Of a stretch of 64,000 nt of DNA, positions 26,280-35,300 are shown one piece after another; the first letter of the stretch is position 1; each line of letters opens with the position of its first letter. The notes beneath the pieces were generated by a model. The model had not been told where the DNA came from and searched no databases. It saw only the letters and a program-made list of their open reading frames with translations. Location: NCBI GenBank assembly GCA_026394395.1, contig JAPKYK010000005.1, positions 1-64,000 of the forward strand, read 5' to 3'. Position numbers and translations under genes: made by a program. Origin of the DNA: Methanomassiliicoccales archaeon. Lineage in GTDB: Archaea; Thermoplasmatota; Thermoplasmata; Methanomassiliicoccales; UBA472.

Positions 26280-27896
26280 ATGGAGAAAAAGAACGAGTCA
26301 AAAATTGTCTATTCAATCGGTTTTTTCTTACTAACATTTTGGATTTTATTTATGCTTTTAAATTGGGAGGCATTTAAAAATTTAAGGCACACTGATCCAT
26401 TATGGATTATAAATATATCTTATCCATTTTTATATATATTAATAATTTTTATAGCTGCTACTATCGGGATATGTTTTTGGTTTGATATTGGGGGAAAAGT
26501 GCCAAATATTTTTTTATTAACAATTTTTTGTCTGGTACTAACAGGAACTCCTTATTTTGTAGGTAGTTTGGTCAGATTTCCCGATACTTTAGGTGTCACG
26601 GTCTCGATCAATATATTACCTAATATATTAAATTCCTTTTCAATATCTTACACTAATAGTTATCCTACAGTATATGTTCTTGTAAATATTATTTATAATA
26701 TAACCCATTTAGATTTATTAATATATTCAAATATTATATTATCTCCTGAAATAATTATTTTATTTATTATTTTATGGTATATATTTCTCAACCGAAAAAT
26801 ACATACAAAATCAGCAATTTATTCAGCTGCATTAGCAGTACCACTTCTGATTATTGAAATCTCAATTACGCCTTTTTCAATAAGCCTGATTTTAATTCTC
26901 ACAGCACTTTTTCTATTTTTAATTCCTTCTATTTCTGCAAAAATTGCATTGCTGATTGTTTTAGTAGCTCTTACGATTACTCACCCTTTTGGAATAATAT
27001 TATTGTCGGTAATCATGATATGTAGTATTTTATTAAATTATTCATTTAACACGATATTAGAAAATAAATCACAACGTGTAATTTCGATATCTATGGTTTT
27101 AATTACTATTATTTTCTGGTTCAGTTGGACTATTTTCCAATCAACAATGGGTCCTGGAATAATTAGTAGTCTTGCGAACGTTTTTTCAATAGAATCAATT
27201 TATACTCAACAATTTACATCTTACACTATTGGGAGTGGTGGATTAATTTATCCGTGGGTTCAACAATTAAATATGTTAAGATATATTATATATGCATTAT
27301 TAATTATAATTGCTATCTGTTTAGAATTATATATTTCATTAATTAAAAACAAAATAAATATAATAAAAAATATTATTTATGGATTTGGGTATGAAAGATT
27401 ATTTTTATTAACCATGGCCCTGGCGTTTCTAATAATTACACTTATCTTTATGTTATTAGTAAATGGAGGTGAACAGCTAACCAGTCGAAGTATAAATCTA
27501 ATGGCGTTGGCAGCGTCCGCATATTTGGGAGGTTCCATTTATTTATTCCGTTCATGGATAATTAATAAACAAAAAATATTAAGGATTATTTTTCCAATAA
27601 TTATCACATTTTTATTAGTTTTCACCAGTATTATTGTTCCATTGCATTCTTATTCAAGAGAATCATATATATCTTTCTCAGAATCGTTTTGTGCAGGTAA
27701 GAATTATTATGGTAGGGTGATCCAATCCTCGTCACATGACTCTGTAATAGTATTTACAGAGTCGAATTATTATTATAATTATATGAGGGGCCAAAGCAAC
27801 TTAGAAAATTATGAGGTGAATATGGAGACGACAATTGTATCAAATAATTATGATTCTGTATATTCAAATATATATTATATTATTAGTATAAAATGA
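26280..27896 (+). CDS. AT-rich multi-pass membrane protein, GT-C or polymerase-like, unrecognised
   Basis: The 538-residue protein has about a dozen hydrophobic helices in its first ~460 residues (for example IVYSIGFFLLTFWILFMLL) and a short C-terminal soluble part of ~80 residues. The order is an N-terminal helix pair, an extracytoplasmic loop with RFPDTLGVTV and SYTNSYPTVYVLVNII, then many helices. That loop followed by a polytopic bundle resembles archaeal GT-C type transferases or repeat-unit polymerases, but I recognise no diagnostic motif. GC is far below every neighbour (roughly 25-28% by eye), with AT-rich codons, so it was probably acquired. It abuts the 3' end of tRNA-Pro, a common integration site. 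Confidence is high for a real gene and low for function. Confidence 0.7.
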   Translation: MEKKNESKIVYSIGFFLLTFWILFMLLNWEAFKNLRHTDPLWIINISYPFLYILIIFIAATIGICFWFDIGGKVPNIFLLTIFCLVLTGTPYFVGSLVRFPDTLGVTVSINILPNILNSFSISYTNSYPTVYVLVNIIYNITHLDLLIYSNIILSPEIIILFIILWYIFLNRKIHTKSAIYSAALAVPLLIIEISITPFSISLILILTALFLFLIPSISAKIALLIVLVALTITHPFGIILLSVIMICSILLNYSFNTILENKSQRVISISMVLITIIFWFSWTIFQSTMGPGIISSLANVFSIESIYTQQFTSYTIGSGGLIYPWVQQLNMLRYIIYALLIIIAICLELYISLIKNKINIIKNIIYGFGYERLFLLTMALAFLIITLIFMLLVNGGEQLTSRSINLMALAASAYLGGSIYLFRSWIINKQKILRIIFPIIITFLLVFTSIIVPLHSYSRESYISFSESFCAGKNYYGRVIQSSSHDSVIVFTESNYYYNYMRGQSNLENYEVNMETTIVSNNYDSVYSNIYYIISIK

Positions 27897-27930
27897 AAAT
27901 ATTATTTAAATTAGTATTATAATATAAATA

Positions 27931-28003
27931 TGGGTCTGTCCGGATTTGAACCGGAGGCTATAGGTCCCGAACCTACAAGTTTACCAAGCTAACCCACAGA
28001 CCC
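27931..28003 (-). tRNA. tRNA-Pro (anticodon CGG)
   Basis: On the minus strand 73 nt fold into a complete cloverleaf. The acceptor stem pairs GGGTCTG with CAGACCC, with discriminator A. The D arm is GGTT/AACT. The anticodon arm is GTAGG-TTCGGGA-CCTAT, with CGG at positions 34-36. The T arm is TCCGG-TTCAAAT-CCGGA. The 3' CCA is not encoded and no intron is seen. The 3' end lies 34 bp from the stop of the AT-rich membrane gene. Confidence 0.95.
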
Positions 28004-28028
28004 GTGTAAGGCCGGTTAAACCATCCCG

Positions 28029-28039
28029 ATATTAAATAT
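28029..28039 (-). promoter_or_regulatory. Putative TATA box of tRNA-Pro
   Basis: The AT-only string atattaaatat is centred about 31 bp upstream of the mature 5' end of the tRNA, in otherwise GC-rich DNA, which is the expected archaeal TATA position. Confidence 0.5.
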
Positions 28040-28081
28040 CTTATGGGCGACGGCGACGATCGTCATCAGCACCTCCATAAA

Positions 28082-28108
28082 AACTGTCGTACACGGCATA
28101 CGACAGTT
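28082..28108 (+). promoter_or_regulatory. Palindromic operator candidate upstream of the mevalonate operon
   Basis: A perfect 10-bp inverted repeat, AACTGTCGTA and TACGACAGTT, separated by 7 bp, runs into the TATA-like TTATAAATAAT that follows. The arms are spaced ~17 bp centre to centre, suited to a dimeric HTH protein. The first gene downstream is an HTH regulator, so autoregulation, or activation through the BRE region, is likely. That regulatory role is inference. Confidence 0.6.
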
Positions 28109-28117
28109 ATAAATAAT
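28107..28117 (+). promoter_or_regulatory. TATA box of the HTH-mvaS operon
   Basis: TTATAAATAAT overlaps the right arm of the palindrome. A start point ~25 bp downstream falls only a few bases before the ATG at 28138, so the mRNA is probably leaderless or nearly so; no ribosome-binding site is visible. Confidence 0.6.
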
Positions 28118-28137
28118 GTGAAAAATCTCATCTGGAC

Positions 28138-28824
28138 ATGCGCGAGCAGCTCATGGAGAAGATCGCCGGGGAGATCGTCCTCTCCGCCGATCCCGGCAAG
28201 ACGCTCAGGAAGTGGCGCGAAGAGTTCGGCATATCCCAACAGGACCTGGCCCGCCACCTCACCATATCCCCCTCGGTCATCAGCGATTACGAGTCCGGAC
28301 GACGAAAATCACCGGGCATCGTCATCATCCGCAAGATCGTCACCGGCTTCCTCAACCTGGACCAGGAGAACGGCTCCAAGATCCTCAAGAAGTACGACAT
28401 CGGACAGAAATCAGACTGCATCATCGCCATCCACGAGTTCCACAGCAGCATGAAAGCGGAAGAATTCCTCAAGGTCATCGAGGGTGACATACTCAACAAG
28501 GGCATCTCCCTGGACAAGGACATCCACGGCTACACCATCATAGACTCCATGAAGGCCATCACCGCCCTGGGCTCCATGGACTACCTGAAGATCTACGGCT
28601 GGAGCTCCGAACGCGCTTTGATTTTCACGGGCGTGAAGTTCGGAAGATCGCCCATGATCGCCATCCGCGCTCACCCCTTAAAACCGGCGCTGGTCGTCTA
28701 CCAGAAGCCGGAGCATGTGGACGAGCTAGCGATTCGTCTCGCAACCTTGGAGAACATCCCCCTGCTGCGCACCAACGTCAGCGTGCCGCAGCTGGTCGAA
28801 CGCTTGGAAAAAATGGACAAGTGA
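28138..28824 (+). CDS. XRE-type HTH transcriptional regulator of the mevalonate-entry operon
   Basis: The 228-residue protein has an N-terminal Cro/C1 helix-turn-helix (residues ~18-65): [20 protein letters not shown] then [17 protein letters not shown]. The C-terminal ~150 residues form an effector or dimerisation domain of unknown ligand, with [29 protein letters not shown]. Archaeal genomes often carry such a regulator directly upstream of HMG-CoA synthase. The gene ends 5 bp before the mvaS start, and a perfect inverted repeat overlaps its promoter, so it probably controls isoprenoid precursor entry, perhaps by sensing an acyl-CoA or isoprenoid. The sensing idea is inference. Confidence 0.82.
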   Translation: MREQLMEKIAGEIVLSADPGKTLRKWREEFGISQQDLARHLTISPSVISDYESGRRKSPGIVIIRKIVTGFLNLDQENGSKILKKYDIGQKSDCIIAIHEFHSSMKAEEFLKVIEGDILNKGISLDKDIHGYTIIDSMKAITALGSMDYLKIYGWSSERALIFTGVKFGRSPMIAIRAHPLKPALVVYQKPEHVDELAIRLATLENIPLLRTNVSVPQLVERLEKMDK

Positions 28825-28829
28825 TACCG

Positions 28830-29888
28830 ATGGACGTTGGGATCGTAAGCTACGGCGCCTACATACCACGCTACCGCATCGCCCCGAAAGAGATCGGACG
28901 GGTCTGGGGCAGCGACGGCGAGGCCATGGGCAAGAACCTCATGATACAAAGCAAGAGCGTGCCCTCCCCGGACGAGGACGTCATAACTATGAGCGTCATC
29001 GCGGCCCGGCACATGATGAAGCGCTGCAATGTCAATCCGATGGAGATAGGCGCGCTCTACGTCGGCTCCGAATCTCATCCGTACGCGGTGAAGCCGAGCG
29101 GAAGCATCGTGGCCGAGGCCATCGAAGCGTCCCACGAGATCACCGTGGCCGATTACGAGTTCGCCTGCAAGGCCGGCACGGCGGCGATACAGACCTGCAT
29201 GGGGCTGGTCGGCTCGGGCATGATCAAGTACGGCGTAGCTATCGGCGCGGACACCTCGCAAGGCGCCCCCAGCGACGCCTTAGAGTACTCTGCCTCGGCG
29301 GGAGGCGCCGCCTTCCTCATCGGTTCGGAAAAGATCATAGCCAAGATCAACTGCACTTACTCTTTCACCACGGACACCCCGGACTTCTGGAGGCGGGAAG
29401 GGCAGCCCTACCCCTCTCATGGCGGACGTTTCACCGGAGAACCGGCCTACTTCAAGCACGTCTCGGCCTGCGCTCTGGGAACGATGAAGAAGGCGGGAAC
29501 GAAACCGACCGATTATCAGTATGCCATCTTCCACCAGCCCAACGGCAAGTTCCCCTCGCGCATGGCCAAGCAATTGGGCTTTACGGAAGAGCAGATCAAG
29601 GTCGGTCTGCTGACGCCCTACATAGGCAACACCTATTCTGGAGCGGTTCCGCTAGGCCTCTCGGCCGTACTGGACGTGGCGAAACCAGGCGACCGTATTT
29701 TCGCCATAGCTTACGGTTCCGGAGCCGGTGCCGACGGTTTCGACATAACCGTGACGAACGAGATAAGCAATTTCAAGCGGGAGGCCGCTCCCAGCGTCAA
29801 GTCCATGATGGACAATAACAAGTTCATCGACTACGCCACGTACGCCAAGTATCGCGGCAAGATCAGGATGAAGGAGGGAAGCGGATGA
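28830..29888 (+). CDS. mvaS: Hydroxymethylglutaryl-CoA synthase (archaeal type)
   Basis: The 352-residue protein has the archaeal N-terminus [18 protein letters not shown] chose ATG 28830 over the GTG at 28821, which overlaps the regulator's stop. Active-site residues are visible: [12 protein letters not shown] with the glutamate (E81), [11 protein letters not shown] with the nucleophile C113, and [10 protein letters not shown] with the catalytic histidine. It condenses acetoacetyl-CoA with acetyl-CoA to HMG-CoA, the second step to archaeal isoprenoid lipids. It overlaps the thiolase gene by 4 nt and is followed by a DUF35 gene. In methanogens these three proteins form one complex that channels acetoacetyl-CoA. 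Confidence 0.95.
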   Translation: MDVGIVSYGAYIPRYRIAPKEIGRVWGSDGEAMGKNLMIQSKSVPSPDEDVITMSVIAARHMMKRCNVNPMEIGALYVGSESHPYAVKPSGSIVAEAIEASHEITVADYEFACKAGTAAIQTCMGLVGSGMIKYGVAIGADTSQGAPSDALEYSASAGGAAFLIGSEKIIAKINCTYSFTTDTPDFWRREGQPYPSHGGRFTGEPAYFKHVSACALGTMKKAGTKPTDYQYAIFHQPNGKFPSRMAKQLGFTEEQIKVGLLTPYIGNTYSGAVPLGLSAVLDVAKPGDRIFAIAYGSGAGADGFDITVTNEISNFKREAAPSVKSMMDNNKFIDYATYAKYRGKIRMKEGSG

Positions 29889-31051
29889 GGGAAGTGGCCG
29901 TCATCGGCATCGGACAGACCAAGTTCGGCGAGCTGTGGGACCTCTCCTTCCGCGAAATAGGTATTCAAGCGGGACTCGCCGCCGTCTACGACGCCAACGT
30001 GGCCTCGGAGGACATCGAGGCGTTGTACGTCGGCAACATGTCCGCCGGGCGTTTCATCGATCAGGAGCATGTCGCGGCGCTCATCGCCGATTATTCCGGG
30101 CTCGCTCGTGACCATATACCGGCCACGCGCGTGGAGGCAGCCGGAGCCTCCGGTGCGCTCGCCGTCCGCCAGGGCTTCTTCGACGTAGCTTCCGGACTAC
30201 ACGATATCGTCGTGGTCGGCGGCGCTGAAAAAATGACCGACATACCGGACGCCCAAGGCAATGCCATCCAAGATTCCGCCGCGGACCAGCAATGGGAGTG
30301 CACCTTCGGGGCCACGTTCCCCTCGTTGCACGCCATGATAGCCCGCCGGCACATGCACGATTTCGGAACGACCCGGGAACAAATAGCCTCCGTAGCCGTG
30401 AAAAATCACAAGCATGGCTCGCTTAATCCGAAAGCCCAGTTCCAGAAGGAGATATCCTTGGACGCGGTGCTGCGCTCGCCCATGGTGGCCAGCCCGCTGA
30501 GCATGTTCGACTGCGCGCCGACCTCGGACGGGGGCGCGGCCGTCGTTCTCTGCGCCATGGAGACGGCTCGGAAATACACCGATTCTCCGGTGAAGATACT
30601 GGCCTCCTCGCAATCCTCCGATACGCTGGCGTTGCATCACCGGGAGACCATCACGTCGTTCCTGGCCACCAAGCTGTCCATGGCCAAGATCGTCAAGCGC
30701 ACGCACGTGGACGTCTCGCAGATAAAGCTGGCCGAGGTGCACGACAACTTCACCATCTCTGAAATTCTCGCTTTAGAGGACCTTGGCTTCTTCCCGAAAG
30801 GCGAAGCCGGAAAAGCGACCGTCGACGGGCAGACGCAGATCGGAGGACGCGTCGCGGTCAACACCTCCGGCGGACTGAAGGCCAGGGGCGACCCCATCGG
30901 CGCGACGGGCGTGGCGCAGATCGTGGAGCTCGTGACGCAATTGCGCGGAGAGGCCGGCAAGCGCCAGGTATCCGACGCGAAGTACGGCCTGGCTCAGAGT
31001 GTAGGTGGCACCGGTTCCACGGTCATCCTTCATCTCCTGGGGGTAGCCTGA
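29885..31051 (+). CDS. Archaeal thiolase (acetyl-CoA C-acetyltransferase-like) with unusual active-site residues
   Basis: The 388-residue thiolase-fold protein has [49 protein letters not shown] and [17 protein letters not shown]. It is the middle gene of the HMG-CoA synthase/thiolase/DUF35 module and should form acetoacetyl-CoA in that complex. Two positions look wrong for a classic thiolase: the nucleophile region reads [10 protein letters not shown], with glycine (G87) where Cys is expected, and the GHP motif near the C-terminus reads GDP. Codons are unambiguous (gcc gga gcc tcc; ggc gac ccc). Either this clade uses other residues or the protein is a non-catalytic scaffold. I am sure of the fold but not of the activity. 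Confidence 0.85.
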   Translation: MREVAVIGIGQTKFGELWDLSFREIGIQAGLAAVYDANVASEDIEALYVGNMSAGRFIDQEHVAALIADYSGLARDHIPATRVEAAGASGALAVRQGFFDVASGLHDIVVVGGAEKMTDIPDAQGNAIQDSAADQQWECTFGATFPSLHAMIARRHMHDFGTTREQIASVAVKNHKHGSLNPKAQFQKEISLDAVLRSPMVASPLSMFDCAPTSDGGAAVVLCAMETARKYTDSPVKILASSQSSDTLALHHRETITSFLATKLSMAKIVKRTHVDVSQIKLAEVHDNFTISEILALEDLGFFPKGEAGKATVDGQTQIGGRVAVNTSGGLKARGDPIGATGVAQIVELVTQLRGEAGKRQVSDAKYGLAQSVGGTGSTVILHLLGVA

Positions 31052-31452
31052 TGACCATCGCCAGGTACTGGAGGGAGAACTCCCCCCGTTACAACCTCAA
31101 GGCCACCAAGTGCGGCAACTGCGGGAAGATATCCTTCCCTCCGAGAAGCGTGTGCCCGGTCTGCCACCGCAAATCGATAGGCAAGATGCAGGAGATCCAG
31201 CTGTGCGGCAAGGGCGAGATATACACCTTCAGCGTGGTGCAGGACGCCCCGCCGCAGTTCGAGATGCAGAAGCCCTACGCCATAGCGATGATCAAGCTGG
31301 ACGAGGGCATCATGCTCACGGCGCAGATAATCGACTGCGAGGTGGAGGACGTAAAGATCGGCATGCGCGTTTGCTCCACCTTCCGGAAATTGGGGGAGGA
31401 AGGGCCGGGCGGGGTCATCCACTACGGCTACAAGTTCCACCCGGAACTGTAA
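31051..31452 (+). CDS. DUF35 (ChsH2-like) OB-fold protein, scaffold of the HMG-CoA synthase/thiolase complex
   Basis: The 133-residue protein has an N-terminal helix and rubredoxin-like zinc ribbon, CGNCGKISFPPRSVCPVCH, then an OB fold of the DUF35/acyl-CoA-associated type. In the methanogen acetoacetyl-CoA thiolase/HMGCS structure, this protein bridges the two enzymes and lines a shared CoA site. Its ATG overlaps the thiolase TGA, so the three genes are strictly coupled. A pyrimidine-poor, AT-rich 220-bp gap follows, and the operon probably ends here. Confidence 0.9.
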   Translation: MTIARYWRENSPRYNLKATKCGNCGKISFPPRSVCPVCHRKSIGKMQEIQLCGKGEIYTFSVVQDAPPQFEMQKPYAIAMIKLDEGIMLTAQIIDCEVEDVKIGMRVCSTFRKLGEEGPGGVIHYGYKFHPEL

Positions 31453-31678
31453 CAACAAACTAGGTAGCAAACCATTTCCATTTATCTAATTTAATATAGT
31501 ATTATTATAATATAAATTCAAATAATTAATTATTTCCCAAGCCGCACTTTTTATGGTTCGAGAATGGGCGTATCTAAGGAACGCTTCGGCCTATTCTGAT
31601 CATTATCGTGGTTGCATCGTTACGATTAATAGCATTATTTAATAGCGAACATCGCAAATCAGAGGTCAGGGATGAATT

Positions 31679-31873
31679 ATGACGAGCAATTACGACTACT
31701 TCATGGGCATGGACATCAGTCCATATGCCGGCCAATGGGTCGCAATATGCGATGAGAAGGTCGTAGCGCACTCCAGCTCGTTCAAGGACGCATACTCCCA
31801 GGCCAAGGAGATGTGCGGCAAATCAAAACCGTTCATAGCAATGGTGCCATCGGTCGATACCATGATACTGTGA
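31679..31873 (+). CDS. Small DUF5678-like protein
   Basis: The 64-residue protein contains ISPYAGQWVAICDEKVVAHSSSFKDAYSQAKE, the core of DUF5678-type archaeal proteins (Y-x-G-x-W-V-A-x5-V-V-A-H). Function is unknown. Such genes often sit directly before a retropepsin-like protease gene, as here. The stop TGA (31871-31873) is in the same frame as the following protease. The 226-bp upstream gap is AT-rich and holds likely promoter elements. Confidence 0.72.
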   Translation: MTSNYDYFMGMDISPYAGQWVAICDEKVVAHSSSFKDAYSQAKEMCGKSKPFIAMVPSVDTMIL

Positions 31874-31939
31874 TCCCATGGTCTAGACTTCAAATATAAG
31901 GAAGTTGCCAATCCTGAAGGGGTCAAGAAAAAAAGGCCG

Positions 31940-32329
31940 ATGATTCCTATTACCCTATCAAACGGAGACGTGTCCTTCGAAATCCTGGCCTTATTGGATT
32001 CCGGAGCAGATTCTACGGCCATCCCTAAGGAGATGGCCGAGGTCCTGGGATTGGACCTTACAGGCAAAAAGGAAAAATCCTACGGTATCGGCGGGACCGT
32101 CGACTCCATCAATTCCAGGGTCAACCTGACAGTTCAAAAAGGCCATGAACATTATACGATGACCGTCGATGTGAAGGTCATCCTCAAGGGAGATCTTCAA
32201 CTGCCTCCTCTGCTAAGTAGGGCTGGGTCTTTCGATGAGTTCGAGATAACATTCAACGACCACAAAAAGAAGATCATCTTGAAAAAGCTGGACATTGTCA
32301 ACAGGCGTTTCAACAAGAACGATGATTGA
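31940..32329 (+). CDS. Retropepsin-like aspartic protease, possibly with a damaged 5' end
   Basis: From ATG 31940 the protein has 129 residues with the aspartic-protease motif LALLDSGADSTAIP (D-S-G-A) and a second hydrophobic half, LPPLLSRAGSFDEFEITF. The fold is that of single-domain, dimer-forming retropepsins. Sequence upstream of this ATG, in frame, reads DFKYKEVANPEGVKKKRP, which looks like the usual N-terminus of archaeal members, but no start codon precedes it before the TGA of the DUF5678 gene. An ATG at 31878 is one base out of phase. So the gene either lost one base, is read through, or starts at 31940 in truncated form. The partner is the DUF5678 gene. Confidence 0.68.
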   Translation: MIPITLSNGDVSFEILALLDSGADSTAIPKEMAEVLGLDLTGKKEKSYGIGGTVDSINSRVNLTVQKGHEHYTMTVDVKVILKGDLQLPPLLSRAGSFDEFEITFNDHKKKIILKKLDIVNRRFNKNDD

Positions 32330-32346
32330 ATATCGAACCGGACCGT

Positions 32347-35300
32347 TCACTTCACGTCCAGGTCGAACTTGCTATCGTAAAGGACGTCCTCGTCGGTCAG
32401 CAGCGGCTTGCACTTGACCGATATGCCCAGCGTCAGCAGCCCCGGCTTCATTGGCGTGACGGTTATCCTTCCGCTCGTCGCCTCCCCGGCCTTCAGCGTC
32501 TCGATCTCCACCATGCCCTTCACGTCCACGTCCCCGAAGATGAACGCCTTAACTTTCCGCGCCTCGTGCTGCCCGTCGTTGCGCAGGTGCACCACGATGT
32601 CCATCGGCCTTCCGTCCACCGCCGCACCGACGAACTGCAGTTCCGCGGTGATGTCCGGGTACGTCGCCCGAATCTCCTTGCGCGAGATCTCGCACGCTTT
32701 CTTAAGCTGCTCCACGGCGTTCTTGCCCTCCTTCATGAGCGACAGGGCGTCCGCGTACGCTTTCTCCGTACCCTGCAGCTGGATGCGGTTGCGGTTCGCT
32801 CTCTCGAGTACGTCGAAAAGCTGCTTGCTCAGCTGCTCCGACGATTCGCCGGGCTTACGGCCGACGGCGTTCACCGCCGCCTCCAGTGAATTGAAGGCTT
32901 CCCACAGGTCGCCCTTCTGGGCTTGTGAAGCTGAATCGGACCACAGCTCCCAGGAACGTCCGGTCTGCTTGCCCGAGCGGGACGCCTTCTCGATGTTCTT
33001 CCGCACGGTCTCCCGCTGCTCCTGGTAGATGTCCTTCATGCCCGCCTTGACCAGTTCCAGGTTGCGCGACAGACGATTGAGGTCGCGCGGCGTCACGGTG
33101 TCGGTGGAGGTCTTTTCTATCTCCGCGATCTCCGTGGCGAACTTCTTCTGCAGCTTGAGACGCTTTATGAGATCGTGCAGGGGATTGAACTCCCAGACCA
33201 GCTCGTTCGTCCTCATCGTCAGGAACTCGCTCAGGGCGTTGCGCGCCCGGCGCAGGTACAGGTAGGAGGACTCGAACTTCAGCTCCTTCAGCGAGGACCA
33301 CGTTTGATCGAGAAGCTCCTCAATGTTGTCCTTGCGCGGGTCCAGAACCTCCAAAGAGTTCAGCGACTCGCGCAGCGAATTGTATTCGGCCAGGCGCACC
33401 TCGTACATCTCCGCCAAGGCCTTCAGCTCCGCCTGGGAGGCGTTGACCGCCGATAACGCTTGTACGAAACAACCCTGGGCCATGAGCGCCTTGATCTTCT
33501 CCAGCCCATTCTTCAAGGACTCCGGGCGTAGGCCGGCCTTGGCCTCCTCCCGCAGCCGTCCCTCGAACTTGCGCAGCTCGTCCTCGGCTTGCGCCTTGTC
33601 CTGCAGTACCCGCTCCAGCTCCTCGTGGAACGATCTCGCCAACAGGAAGGCGTGCCGGTAGCGCCTATTCTTTAGTGCGTCCTGGATGTCCTCGTGCAGC
33701 TTGCGCGCCGGACGTAAATCTTCCCAAGAAGCCCGCTCGGCCGTCATCCCGCCGGCGAAGCTGGTGAGCGCCGTCACCTTCTCTGTAGCCATCGCAACCG
33801 CCCGCTCAGAGGCCTTCCGTCCTTGCTCCGCGGCCGCGGCGGCGTTCCCGGTGCGCTTCAGCGCCCGGGCCTGCTCCAAAAGGACCGTCACGTCCTTGAC
33901 GGCCGTCTTCATCTCCCGCAATTGCTCCACGGCGTCGTCCACCGCCGCCAACAGATCGTTGAGATCGCGATCGGCCTGGGCCGTCTGGCCTAGCTCCGTC
34001 CGTACCAGCTCGATGGCCCGCATGCAGTCCGCCAGTTTCCTCTCGTTCAGGGCGTTGCGCCCGCTGACCATCAGCTCCTGCACCTGACCCACAAAAGAAC
34101 CGGCCGCGGTGGCCTTGTCCAGGTCCTTCTGGCAGGAGGCCATCTCCTTCTCCAGGCCGGAAAGCGCGTCCCTCTCCCATTCCTCCTTAAGGACGCTTAA
34201 GGCGTTCAGTGAGTCGTCCAGCTTCCCGGCGTCCATTGGACCCAACGACTTCAAGCGCTTCTCCGAGCCCTCGTAGCCCACCCGGTCCCGTAGCTTGGCC
34301 AGATCGGCCATCTTCCTCAGCTTCAGGTCCAGTATCAGCGGCGATGCGAACTGGCGCAGTTCGGCGCCGGCCTTGTCCAGTTCCTTCTGGCCTTCGGCGT
34401 AGTTGCCGGAGCGAATGTGCATCCCGGCGCGAGCCACCGCCTCCGTGGCGCCGCCCACGTCGATGCCCGAGCGTTTGGTCTCCTCGATCAGGGTCTCCTT
34501 CTCCTGCAGGCCGTCCTTCAAGGCCTGATGCTGGGCGACGATCTCGTTGAGGATATGTCTGGCGTTGGTGGTCAGCTCGAAGGCGGAGGCCAGCTCCTCC
34601 TTCCGCAGGGCGCTGCCGGCCTGTTCCGTCAAATGCTCCGGCTGGCCCACCTCCACCCCTTCCTTCCTGGTGACGGATATCTGACGAACCAGTTCGGTGA
34701 GCTGGTTGTCCAGCTCCGCGGAAACGATGTTGCGCCCGTAGGACACCACCTCCTCGGCCAGCGCGGACGAGTCGTCCAGGCGGCCCAGGGTCCGCAGCTC
34801 TTCGGCCCGCTGCATCTTATCTTTTAGCGTCACGCTCTCCGCCTTCAGGCACGCGGCCATCTCCATCAGGTTGCGGCCGTCCTGTAATGTAAGGTCCAGG
34901 TTCTTGCGCCGCTCGGCATGCAGGTCCTCCAGCAGCGAGTTGACCAGGTCGTGCGCCGACTGGTACTCCTTCCTCTGCAGGCGCTCCTTGGCCTCTTTTA
35001 AAGAGATAAGGGCCTTCTCCGCCTCTGGGGATACGGCGTAATGCGAGAGCACTTCCTCCGCCCGCCGCACGTCCTCGCGAACCACGGCCACCACCTTCTC
35101 CTCCACCGACGAATTGATGGTGACCAGGGAGCCGTGCACCAGCTCGAAGTTCCCCTGCCGCACCTGGGACGTTAGTCCGTCCAGAAGCTCGTTCTCCTCG
35201 GAGACCTCCGCGCCTATGCGTATGGCCGTGGCCAGCCGCATCTCCAGGCGCATGATCCCGGTGGCGAAGTGGTTCTCCAATGTCAATCTGAAAGCACGCT

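Noticed and set aside
27897-28003. Integrase-type attachment site at tRNA-Pro
   Set aside because: No duplicate of the tRNA 3' end was found on the other side of the AT-rich gene, and no integrase gene is present.
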